Notes under the pieces: model-generated
Seen by the model: only the letters and a program-made list of their open reading frames with translations
Database searches by the model: none
Told to the model about the DNA's origin: nothing
In this document: piece after piece, positions 1-6,712 of the stretch
Numbering within the stretch: the first letter of the stretch is position 1
Layout: every line of letters begins with the position of its first letter
DNA from: an uncultured Eubacteriales bacterium
GTDB lineage: Bacteria; Bacillota; Clostridia; Monoglobales; Monoglobaceae
Length of the DNA stretch: 18,124 bases
Assembly (NCBI GenBank): GCA_900545865.1
Contig: URAN01000060.1
Coordinates: 1-18,124 of the forward strand
Direction of reading: 5' to 3'
Made by a program: the position numbers and the translations under genes

Positions 1-98
1 GGCGTAATAATCTCTTGTCATTCCTTGCCCTGCCGATAAGAGATATTTAATTTACCTTTTGTGTCGATACAGGGCGGCGGAATGGAGATTATTATGTC
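1..98. other. Long imperfect inverted repeat / structured leader upstream of amidase
   Basis: Bases 5-14 (TAATAATCTC) are exactly complementary to 85-94. Bases 19-24 (CATTCC) pair with 79-84, and 27-32 (GCCCTG) with 70-75. A 4-nt bulge at 15-18 and a 2x3 internal loop separate the blocks. The outer stem extends to base 1 against base 98 with two G-U wobbles, so the structure probably continues beyond the window edge. The apical part (33-69) is about 37 nt and AT-rich. Bulges and wobble pairs suggest a folded RNA more than a mobile-element end. It sits immediately upstream of the amidase ribosome binding site, so it may be a 5' leader, or the end of an independent RNA. I do not recognise a known riboswitch class in it. 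Confidence 0.55.
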
Positions 99-126
99 CG
101 ATATGGCGGAAAGGAAGTGAAATGAA

Positions 127-684
127 ATGGCGGTAAAAATATTTGTTGACGCAGGTCACGGCGGAACCGACCCCGGGGCAATGGGTAACGGTGTTATCGA
201 ACAGGCGGTAAACCTGAACGTGGCGAATCGCCTTGCCGACTTGCTCAGAAGCAACGGCTATGAGGTAAAACAGTATCGAACGACAACAACAGAAAACGTC
301 TTGCCCGGAAAGAGTGCCGACCTTACGAATCGTGCGAGAATGGCAAACGAGTGGGGTGCGGATTGGTTTGTAAGCATACACACAAACAGCTCGGTCAACC
401 CCGCGGCAAACGGTTTTGAGGCGTATGTATATAAGCTTGACAGCCCTGCCGAGCCTTTTGCGGAATCGATTGTCAAATCATTTGTCAGCCGTTTGGGTTC
501 AAAGGATAACGGGGTAAGAGCGGCGAATTTTGCCGTTTTAAGACAAACAAGAATGCCGGCAACTCTTTTGGAACTCGGGTATTTGAGCAACCCGACCGAG
601 GCTCTTAACCTAAACAGCCCGGCGTGGCAGGCGGCAGCGGCAGAGGCGATATATCAGGGAATATATAAATATGTAAAACCATAA
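127..684 (+). CDS. N-acetylmuramoyl-L-alanine amidase (Amidase_3)
   Basis: A zinc amidase that cleaves the bond between N-acetylmuramic acid and L-alanine in peptidoglycan. The 185-residue protein is a single Amidase_3 domain. Its four characteristic positions are all visible: His11 in DAGHGG, Glu25 in the NGVIEQ segment, His85 in SIHTN, and the catalytic Glu149 in LLELGYLSN. There is no signal peptide, transmembrane segment, SH3, LysM or SPOR repeat. It therefore resembles the short CwlC/phage-endolysin type more than exported autolysins. The ATG at 127 follows an AAGGAA ribosome binding site at 111-116; an ATG at 122 is out of frame and stops after four codons. It is a single-gene unit closed by an intrinsic terminator. 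The family call is solid; the biological role (mother-cell lysis, phage remnant or housekeeping) is inference. Confidence 0.93.
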   Translation: MAVKIFVDAGHGGTDPGAMGNGVIEQAVNLNVANRLADLLRSNGYEVKQYRTTTTENVLPGKSADLTNRARMANEWGADWFVSIHTNSSVNPAANGFEAYVYKLDSPAEPFAESIVKSFVSRLGSKDNGVRAANFAVLRQTRMPATLLELGYLSNPTEALNLNSPAWQAAAAEAIYQGIYKYVKP

Positions 685-687
685 ATG

Positions 688-721
688 TTGGGACGGTTAT
701 AAACCGTCCCAAGCCTTTTTT
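688..721 (+). terminator. Intrinsic terminator of the amidase gene
   Basis: An 11-bp perfect stem (688-698 with 702-712, TTGGGACGGTT and its complement), a 3-nt loop, then GCC and six T residues at 716-721. The T tract is on the plus strand only. For the convergent MGMT-like gene the hairpin lacks a U tail, so it serves that side poorly if at all. The T tract overlaps the stop codon of the convergent gene. Confidence 0.9.
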
Positions 722-1049
722 ATTCGCCGTCCCAGATATATTTGTCGAGAGGAACGATTCCGTCATCGGACACCTCTATTCCGTCCGAGCGCAGCATAAG
801 AATCTGCATATTTTCGCCGCCGAAAGCGAATGCGGGCGAAACCCTGCCTTGGCGGTTGACAACGCGATAGCACGGGATTGAATCGGGGTCGGGATTGACG
901 TGCAGGGCATAGCCGACAACCCTTGCCCAGCGTGCGTTGCCGGCATACAGGGCAATCTGACCGTATGTTGCAACCTTGCCTTTGGGAATTTTGCGAACCT
1001 GTTCATAGATACGCTCAAAAACAGTTTTTTCGGTATTGGAATTATTCAT
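720..1049 (-). CDS. MGMT-family DNA-binding protein (alkyltransferase-like)
   Basis: A small 109-residue protein equivalent to the C-terminal winged-helix, DNA-binding domain of O6-alkylguanine-DNA alkyltransferases. It lacks the N-terminal domain of Ada/Ogt. Visible hallmarks are the IPKGKVATYGQIA helix-turn-helix segment (21-33), the RVVGYAL stretch with Arg43 at the expected nucleotide-flipping finger, and IPCYRVVNRQG (58-68). True transferases have Pro-Cys-His-Arg, where the His activates the Cys; here Cys60 is kept but the next residue is Tyr61. Alkyltransferase-like (ATL) proteins instead usually replace the Cys. The protein may therefore be a weak transferase or a lesion-binding ATL. 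ATG 1049 follows a GTGAGG ribosome binding site. It lies 28 bp downstream of aroE, so it is probably the last gene of the aro transcript by read-through. Confidence 0.88.
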   Translation of the reverse strand: MNNSNTEKTVFERIYEQVRKIPKGKVATYGQIALYAGNARWARVVGYALHVNPDPDSIPCYRVVNRQGRVSPAFAFGGENMQILMLRSDGIEVSDDGIVPLDKYIWDGE

Positions 1050-1077
1050 AATTACCTCACGTTGATTTATATTTTAA

Positions 1078-1923
1078 TTACAGTTTTGATATTACGGCTT
1101 TGTACAAAGTCTGAAAGTCAAGCCGTTTTTCAAGATATTTTTCATCCGCTGCAAGAGCCTGAAAAATAAGCATATCAAGACCGTTTGAAACAGGATGATT
1201 TCTGTATTCGGCTGCGGATAGAAAGTCCGTTCGTTTCGGTTTGTATATAAGGTCACAGACAATCGATTTCGGCGGCAGAGCGTCAAGGAATTCAAGACTG
1301 TCAAAGTTGTGACTTACACCCTCCATTCCGAGAGGAGTTGCGTTTATAAGAATATCCGATGTTTCGCAGGCGTTGGACAGAGTATCGTTGTCAAAGCCGC
1401 AGATACGGATTTTTTTTGCATACTCGGGATTTTTGTCACCGAGATGCGCACGGATTTGTTCGGCTTTTGCCGCTGTCCGACAGGATATGGTTATGAGTTT
1501 CGCATTGCCTGCCGCCGCGGCGGCGATGACCGCCGCGGCGGCTCCGCCTGCGCCGAGTACGGTTATATTATTGCCCGAAAAGCCTGTGTTCATTCTCGCG
1601 AGAGAGAGCGAAAAACCCTTTCCGTCAGTGTTGAATCCGTATAATTCACCGCGTCTTACGCACGCGGTATTGACGGCAGAATAATATTCCGCCTCTGAAT
1701 CGATGTGAGCGAGATACGGCAGGATTTTTTCCTTGTGAGGCATTGTCAGATTAAATCCGTCAAGGTTCTCTTTGGCGTATTCGGCAAAGTCGCCGAGACC
1801 TTCGGGAGTGACGCGAATTTTGTCATAGGTATGGTCGATTCCGAGTGCCGAGAGCGCCGCGCCGTGAACCTGTGGCGAAAGACTGTGTTCTATCGGGTCG
1901 CCGATGACTGCAAGTTTAATCAC
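1078..1923 (-). CDS. aroE: Shikimate dehydrogenase (NADP+)
   Basis: Reduces 3-dehydroshikimate to shikimate with NADPH, the fourth step of the shikimate pathway. The 281-residue protein has the usual two-domain layout. The N-terminal substrate domain has SLSPQVH (14-20), the catalytic Lys64 in NLTMPHK, and Asp100 in NTDGKGF. The Rossmann NADP domain has the GAGGAA loop (124-129). The start is a GTG at 1923; it follows the aroQ stop by 12 nt with a short GGGG-type Shine-Dalgarno, which implies translational coupling. The helix after the glycine loop is unusually Ala-rich (AAAAVIAAAAAG). It is encoded by two nearly identical GC palindromes at 1511-1524 and 1530-1541. Length and motifs match the AroE family fully. 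Confidence 0.96.
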   Translation of the reverse strand: MIKLAVIGDPIEHSLSPQVHGAALSALGIDHTYDKIRVTPEGLGDFAEYAKENLDGFNLTMPHKEKILPYLAHIDSEAEYYSAVNTACVRRGELYGFNTDGKGFSLSLARMNTGFSGNNITVLGAGGAAAAVIAAAAAGNAKLITISCRTAAKAEQIRAHLGDKNPEYAKKIRICGFDNDTLSNACETSDILINATPLGMEGVSHNFDSLEFLDALPPKSIVCDLIYKPKRTDFLSAAEYRNHPVSNGLDMLIFQALAADEKYLEKRLDFQTLYKAVISKL

Positions 1924-1935
1924 AATGACACCCCG

Positions 1936-2394
1936 CTATTCTTCGCCGCCGTCATCGGCGGTATCGGTGATGTAACCGATAAGAAAGTCCATAGCCAGGG
2001 TATATCCCGAAAAACCGAGACCGCAAATCTGACCTATGCACTGCGGAGCGGTGACTGACTTATGTCGGAATTCCTCTCTCTTGTGAATATTGCTTATATG
2101 CACCTCAACGGTCGGCAAAGAAACCGCACTTAACGCATCGGCAATAGCATAGCTGTAATGTGTGTACGCACCGGGGTTTATGATTATTCCGTCATAATTG
2201 CCCCTTGCATAATGGATATAATCGATTATATCGCCCTCACTGTTGCTTTGCATAACAACCGTTTCTATTCCCATATCTTCGGCGTGTGTTTCGATTTTTT
2301 TCTCTAAATCCGAATAGGTTTGCGTTCCGTAAACCCCGGGTTCGCGTATGCCCAAAAAGTCCAGGTTTGGACCGTTTATAACCATAATTTTCAT
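1936..2394 (-). CDS. aroQ: 3-dehydroquinate dehydratase, type II
   Basis: Dehydrates 3-dehydroquinate to 3-dehydroshikimate (third pathway step). The type II enzyme is a small flavodoxin-like protein that normally assembles as a dodecamer. The 152-residue product has GPNLDFLG (8-15; the family usually reads GPNLNLLG), REPGVYG with Arg17 and catalytic Tyr22, INPGAYTH (72-79) with His79, and EVHISN (97-102). The open frame continues upstream to 2496, but those codons overlap aroK and lack family similarity. The ATG at 2394 is chosen because GGAGGT lies 7 nt upstream (2402-2407). That ribosome binding site overlaps the aroK stop codon, so translation of the two is probably coupled. Confidence 0.96.
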   Translation of the reverse strand: MKIMVINGPNLDFLGIREPGVYGTQTYSDLEKKIETHAEDMGIETVVMQSNSEGDIIDYIHYARGNYDGIIINPGAYTHYSYAIADALSAVSLPTVEVHISNIHKREEFRHKSVTAPQCIGQICGLGFSGYTLAMDFLIGYITDTADDGGEE

Positions 2395-2399
2395 CTTTT

Positions 2400-2921
2400 T
2401 TACCTCCGTAATTTTGATATTTCGGCTTGAATAACGGCTGTCAGCTTGCCGAGTGCGTCCGAAAAACTTCCGTTGTTTAATATCCGCGCATTGCATGATT
2501 TTGTATAAAGCGGTATCCGCTCGTTAAAAAGACGCTGCAGTCTGTCGCCGCCGTCCGCCAACAGCGGTCTTGCGCTTGTGTCGATGTCAGATTTTATACA
2601 TTCAGTCGGGCGGTCGATAAAAATGACAAACGCCCCTGACATAAGCTCGAGGTTTTCGGGACGGACAACTATTCCGCCGCCCGATGATATTATTTCATGC
2701 TCATCGGTATCGGGCGTTGACAAGACGGTCTTGAGTGCCGCCGTTTCGATACGGCGAAAGCCGTCCTCGCCGTCTTTTTCGAATATTTCGGTAATGGTGC
2801 GTCTTTCCGTTTTTTCTATCCATGCGTCAAGGTCGCAAAAGCGACAGCGCAGCGTTCTTGCGGCATTTCTGCCGAGAGCCGATTTGCCGCAGCCCGGCAT
2901 ACCCGTTAAGATAAATTTCAT
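2400..2921 (-). CDS. aroK: Shikimate kinase
   Basis: Phosphorylates shikimate at the 3-hydroxyl with ATP (fifth step). The 173-residue NMP-kinase-fold protein shows the Walker A loop GMPGCGKS (7-14), the shikimate-binding DLD (30-32), Arg56 in GFRRIE, the GGG turn (81-83), the lid arginine Arg118 in RPLL, and Arg135 near the C-terminus. The start is the ATG at 2921, preceded 5 nt away by GGAGGG (2927-2932). The upstream in-frame ATG at 2963 would overlap pheA and has no good ribosome binding site. It sits 26 bp downstream of pheA and overlaps the aroQ ribosome binding site at its own stop. Monofunctional and of normal length. Confidence 0.95.
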   Translation of the reverse strand: MKFILTGMPGCGKSALGRNAARTLRCRFCDLDAWIEKTERRTITEIFEKDGEDGFRRIETAALKTVLSTPDTDEHEIISSGGGIVVRPENLELMSGAFVIFIDRPTECIKSDIDTSARPLLADGGDRLQRLFNERIPLYTKSCNARILNNGSFSDALGKLTAVIQAEISKLRR

Positions 2922-2947
2922 ATTGACCCTCCGTTCAAACAGACGAG

Positions 2948-4129
2948 TTATTGCGTTTTGCAATCGCGATAACAGCCGAGAATCTTAAAACTTTGAGTTT
3001 CGACGCGCACCTCTTCGACAACGGCTTTTACATCATCGTCAAGAAGATTGCCCGTGAAATCGGCATAAAACCTGTATTCAAACGGTCTGTCCGCAATAGG
3101 CCGCGATTCGAGCTTCATAAGATTGAGTCCGCATCTCGCGAAAGCTCCGAGTATTCGATAAAGCTCGCCGCTTTCGTGTTTGAGGGTGAACGCAAGGCTT
3201 ATTTTGCTGCATTGTTCGTTAATTTCGGGACGTGCCGCAACAACGGCGAATCTCGTTGTGTTGCACGAGCTGTTTACTATATCCGATTTTATAACGCAAA
3301 GGTTATAGAGCATTGCCGTGCGCTCGGATGCGATTGCGGCACAGCTTTTATCATTCTTTTCGGCAATCATCTTTGCCGCCACGGCCGTGCTTTCAAAGTC
3401 TTGCGCCGCGGCAGAAAGCCCCGATAAATATTGAGAGCATTGCATAAGAGCCTGATGATGCGAATAAACGGTTTTTATGTCGGATTCCGCCGCGCCGTTT
3501 ATTCCGACAAGACAGTGGCGAATCGGCACGGAGACCTCGCCGACAACATAAAGACCGAATTTCGGTATAAGTTCGGTAACGTCCGCGATGGTTCCCGTTG
3601 ATGAATTTTCTATCGGAACAACCGCATAATCGGCGGTCGGATTGCTCGGTGCAACGGTCTTTAAGACCGATTCAAAGTCACCTTTGCAAAAACGCTTGCA
3701 ATCCTCGCCGAAAAAGTCGATTGCCGCTTCTTCCGTATACGAACCTTCGTCACCGAAATAAGCAACAACGGGATTTGTTATATTTTGGCGAGATTCGGCA
3801 ATAACCGAGTTGCAAAGACCGACAGACTTATTCTTTCGTGAGATTATACCCGTCTGACGGATGCGGCTTATCGTCATTATACTGTTAAAAAATTCATAGA
3901 CCTCACTGCGGAAAGACGGACCATCAACCATTTTAAGTTTGTTGTCAAGAACCTGTTTTTCGCGAACGGGGTCAAAAACATTCATCCCCGAACGTATCTT
4001 ATAATCGGCAACCTTGCCGCAGACATCCATTCTTTCGAGAAAAAGAGGAAGGAGCTGTTTGTCAATGACATCAATCTTGTCACGCAGAACTTTTAATTCA
4101 TCGGTATTTGTTTTATTGTTAGAATCCAT
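2948..4129 (-). CDS. pheA: Bifunctional chorismate mutase / prephenate dehydratase (P-protein)
   Basis: Converts chorismate to prephenate and then to phenylpyruvate, the committed steps of phenylalanine synthesis. The 393 residues read in order as follows. An AroQ-class chorismate mutase helix bundle lies at about 8-92 (LRDKIDVIDKQLLPLFLERM). Prephenate dehydratase lies at about 121-297, with VAYFGDEGSYTE, VPIENSSTGT and the catalytic TRF at 292-294. A C-terminal ACT domain lies at about 310-390, with GELY (321-324) and ESRP (341-344), the positions that bind Phe in characterised P-proteins. Allosteric inhibition by Phe is therefore likely. The start at 4129 has AGGTGAT about 4-8 nt upstream; the longer open frame to 4225 overlaps aroC and looks non-coding. 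The fusion is intact, with no broken motif seen. Confidence 0.95.
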   Translation of the reverse strand: MDSNNKTNTDELKVLRDKIDVIDKQLLPLFLERMDVCGKVADYKIRSGMNVFDPVREKQVLDNKLKMVDGPSFRSEVYEFFNSIMTISRIRQTGIISRKNKSVGLCNSVIAESRQNITNPVVAYFGDEGSYTEEAAIDFFGEDCKRFCKGDFESVLKTVAPSNPTADYAVVPIENSSTGTIADVTELIPKFGLYVVGEVSVPIRHCLVGINGAAESDIKTVYSHHQALMQCSQYLSGLSAAAQDFESTAVAAKMIAEKNDKSCAAIASERTAMLYNLCVIKSDIVNSSCNTTRFAVVAARPEINEQCSKISLAFTLKHESGELYRILGAFARCGLNLMKLESRPIADRPFEYRFYADFTGNLLDDDVKAVVEEVRVETQSFKILGCYRDCKTQ

Positions 4130-4149
4130 ATTTATCACCTTTTTTAATA

Positions 4150-5229
4150 TCAATCCGAAAGCATATCCAAAACCGCGATTGCCGCCGCCGCGGAAACAAC
4201 GGGCGCGGCACGGTGGACTATACACGGGTCGTGCCGTCCGCGGATTTGAGCCGAAACATTTTCGCGCTTTTCTATATCAATTGTGTTCTGTATCTTGCCG
4301 ATTGACGGAGTAGGTTTTACGGCAAGCCGAAATACAATCGGCATTCCGTTTGTTATTCCGCCGTTTATACCGGCGTTGTTATTTGTACGGGTTTTGACGG
4401 AATCCGAATTTCCGTCCTCCGAAATATAAAACTCATCGTTTGCCGCGCTGCCTCGCATATTGCCAAAGTTAAATCCCGCGCCGAATTCGATTCCCTTTAT
4501 TGCCGGAATCGAAAACATCATCGAGGATATGCGGCTCTCGACCGAGCCGAAAAAAGGCGAACCTATTCCGCGGTCGATTCCGCAGATTGCACATTCGAGA
4601 ATGCCGCCGACAGAATCGGCATCGGCGCGTGCGCTCTCTATTTCTGCCATCATCGGTTCGGCACAATCGGGGTTGACAACGGGAAAGTCCATATTTTCAA
4701 GCCGCGACAGTGTATCGGCATCTATGTTTGTCAGGTCAAACGGAGTATCGCATACGCCGCCGATTTTGCTGATATGTGTGCCGATTGTTATACCTTTTTT
4801 CAAAAGAACCTGTTCGGCAATCGCGCCGCCGAACACAAGAGCGGCGGTTAGCCTGCCCGAAAAGTGTCCGCCGCCCCTGAAATCACGGCTTTCTCCGTAT
4901 TTTATATACGCGGTATAATCGGCGTGACCCGGGCGCATAACCGCGCCGTTATAGTCCGATGAACGCATATCCGAGTTTCGGATAATTCCGCAAATCGGAG
5001 TGCCGCAGGTCAAGCCGTCCTTTAACCCTGAAAGTATTTCCACACTGTCGGTTTCTGTCCTTGCAGTCGAAAGTTTATTCTTTCCCGGTCTGCGCCGCTG
5101 CATACGTTTTGATATATATTCGGTGTCTATCGGCGTTCCCGATGGGATTCCGTCAAAGACCGCACCGACTGCGCCGCCGTGAGATTCGCCGAAAATGCTG
5201 AATTTTATGTTTTCACCCCATGTGTTCAT
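4150..5229 (-). CDS. aroC: Chorismate synthase
   Basis: Eliminates phosphate from 5-enolpyruvylshikimate-3-phosphate to give chorismate, using reduced FMN; the last common step. Motifs, numbered from the upstream Met at 5235, are FGESHGG (15-21), RRRPGKNK (47-54), MRSSDYNG, RPGHADYT, the flavin/substrate loop RGGGHFSGRLTAAL, and the C-terminal GRHDPCIVHRAAPV. The loop reads GGGHFSGRLT rather than the GGGRSSARET of E. coli; I recall this form from other anaerobes. Two in-frame ATGs exist. The one at 5235 abuts the GAGGTGA ribosome binding site (5236-5242), whereas the one at 5229 has about 9 nt spacing from GAGG, so 5229 is preferred (359 aa). It begins 16 nt after the aroA stop. Confidence 0.95.
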   Translation of the reverse strand: MNTWGENIKFSIFGESHGGAVGAVFDGIPSGTPIDTEYISKRMQRRRPGKNKLSTARTETDSVEILSGLKDGLTCGTPICGIIRNSDMRSSDYNGAVMRPGHADYTAYIKYGESRDFRGGGHFSGRLTAALVFGGAIAEQVLLKKGITIGTHISKIGGVCDTPFDLTNIDADTLSRLENMDFPVVNPDCAEPMMAEIESARADADSVGGILECAICGIDRGIGSPFFGSVESRISSMMFSIPAIKGIEFGAGFNFGNMRGSAANDEFYISEDGNSDSVKTRTNNNAGINGGITNGMPIVFRLAVKPTPSIGKIQNTIDIEKRENVSAQIRGRHDPCIVHRAAPVVSAAAAIAVLDMLSD

Positions 5230-5245
5230 TGTCATTCACCTCGTG

Positions 5246-6556
5246 TTATTTACAAAGTTCTCTGTATACGTCAAAAAAGTCGGGGTACGATTTTTTGACG
5301 GCGGAATACGCGTCCGTTATGCGTACTTCGTCACCCTCGGCGCGGCACGCCACAATCGCCAAAGCCATCGCTATTCTGTGGTCATGACGTGACGAAACCG
5401 TTCCGCAGTTTATCGTCTGACCGCCGATAACGGTCAGACTGTCCGCACCCTCGGTGATATTTACGCCGAGGTGCGAAAGCTCGCCTGCGGTTGCCGCAAG
5501 GCGGTCGCTTTCTTTCATTCGCAAGCGCCCGGCGTTATATATTCGGCTTTCGCCCTTGCAAAAGCTGAGCAGAACCGCCAGAATCGGCACAAGGTCGGGA
5601 ATTTCCGACGCGTCAATATCCGTTGCGCGCATAAGTGAAGTGCGTTTCGCGCATATGCCGCCGTTTTTGCCCTTTACTATCTTGCCGCCGACCTTTTTGA
5701 TAATATTTATAATTTCACGGTCGCCTTGCAGGCTGCCGGACGATAAGCCCAGACATTCAATGTCACAGCCGATTGCACCGGCAACGAGAAAGAACGCCGC
5801 CTGAGAATAGTCGGCCTCGGCAATAAAATTTTGCGTCTTGTATTTTTGGTTTCCCCTTATTATATATTTAATGTAGTTTCTGTTTTCTATTTCTATTCCG
5901 AATTGTTTAAGGGCATTTATCGTCATATCAATATATCCCTTTGATTCCGCACCGTTTAAAACGGTTATCTCGCTGTCGCCGTCCAAAAGCGGAAGAGCAA
6001 AGAGCAGACCCGTTATAAACTGTGAGCTGAGATTGCCCTCTATCTCATATGCGCCGCTTTTTAGAGTGCCGCAAAGTTCAAGAGTGTCACCGCTTTTTTT
6101 ATATGAAATTCCGTGAGAGTCAAACATATTAAAGTATGGTTTGAGAGGCCTTTGCATAAGCCGCCCGTGACCGATAAAGCGGATTCGTTTTACATCACCG
6201 CACATATTCGGAACGAGCGCAATCGGTATTAAAAATCTCAATGTCGAACCGCTTTCGCCACAGTCAATCTCGGTGACATTATTCGATGATTTTGCGGTTC
6301 TTTGGGGTGAAAGTGTAAGAGTCCGCGCCTTTGAATCGTGAGCCGATTTGCATCCGAACGCTTTTATGCCCCTCAATGTTGCCTCTATGTCCTGTGACAT
6401 AGAAACATTTTTTATTGTGCATTTTCCGCCCGAGAGAGCGGCGGCGATTATTCCGCGGTGAAGTGCGCTCTTTGATGCCGGTACGCTGACCGTGCCTTTG
6501 AGCATCTGCGGTTTTATCGATACTTTATCCGCCGTGTTGTTTTTTATGTTTTCCAT
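5246..6556 (-). CDS. aroA: 3-phosphoshikimate 1-carboxyvinyltransferase (EPSP synthase)
   Basis: Transfers enolpyruvyl from PEP to shikimate-3-phosphate (sixth step). The 436-residue protein has VPASKSALHR (25-34; Lys29 binds substrate), the PEP loop CGESGSTLRF (99-108), the QRPLKP stretch (135-140), the catalytic Asp region SEIPDLVP (317-324), KESDRLAA (348-355), and DHRIAMALA (392-400). The start is the ATG at 6556, 9 nt after GGAGG (6566-6570); the frame stays open to 6610, but that extension lies in promoter-like DNA. The 156-bp gap before it is by far the largest within the aro cluster and holds a candidate internal promoter. The target of glyphosate in this family; whether this version is sensitive cannot be judged from sequence alone. 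Confidence 0.96.
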   Translation of the reverse strand: MENIKNNTADKVSIKPQMLKGTVSVPASKSALHRGIIAAALSGGKCTIKNVSMSQDIEATLRGIKAFGCKSAHDSKARTLTLSPQRTAKSSNNVTEIDCGESGSTLRFLIPIALVPNMCGDVKRIRFIGHGRLMQRPLKPYFNMFDSHGISYKKSGDTLELCGTLKSGAYEIEGNLSSQFITGLLFALPLLDGDSEITVLNGAESKGYIDMTINALKQFGIEIENRNYIKYIIRGNQKYKTQNFIAEADYSQAAFFLVAGAIGCDIECLGLSSGSLQGDREIINIIKKVGGKIVKGKNGGICAKRTSLMRATDIDASEIPDLVPILAVLLSFCKGESRIYNAGRLRMKESDRLAATAGELSHLGVNITEGADSLTVIGGQTINCGTVSSRHDHRIAMALAIVACRAEGDEVRITDAYSAVKKSYPDFFDVYRELCK

Positions 6557-6598
6557 CCGAAATTTCCTCCGCTTGATTTTTATACAGCATATATATAC

Positions 6599-6627
6599 AT
6601 TATCTATCATAATTCGCGTTTTGTAAA
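6599..6627 (-). promoter_or_regulatory. Candidate internal sigma-A promoter for aroA and downstream genes
   Basis: On the minus strand, TTTACA (6622-6627), a 17-nt spacer, then GATAAT (6599-6604). Each hexamer differs from consensus by one base. It lies in the only sizeable gap of the aro cluster, about 40 bp upstream of the aroA start. It could drive aroA-aroC-pheA-aroK-aroQ-aroE independently of the attenuated promoter. A weak hairpin followed by a short U run (GCATA-TTT-TATGC, then TATTTTT) lies just upstream in the same gap. Confidence 0.55.
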
Positions 6628-6712
6628 GTCTTTATTTTGCATAAAATTTAAATTTTTGCAAAAATAGCATAAAATATGCCGCAAACCGACAGATATTGTA
6701 AAAATAAAGGGC

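Noticed and set aside
1..120. Short plus-strand frame ending at 118-120 as the tail of an upstream gene
   Set aside because: The frame opens only at 40 after a TAA at 37-39 and gives a 26-residue segment without recognisable features; the inverted repeat accounts for the sequence better.
2395..2496. N-terminal extension of AroQ from the upstream ATG at 2496
   Set aside because: Those codons overlap aroK and are unlike type II dehydroquinases; the ATG at 2394 has an ideal ribosome binding site.
4130..4225. N-terminal extension of PheA from 4225
   Set aside because: Overlaps the aroC 3' end and is Arg/Gly/Cys-rich without family similarity; the ATG at 4129 has its own AGGTGAT site.
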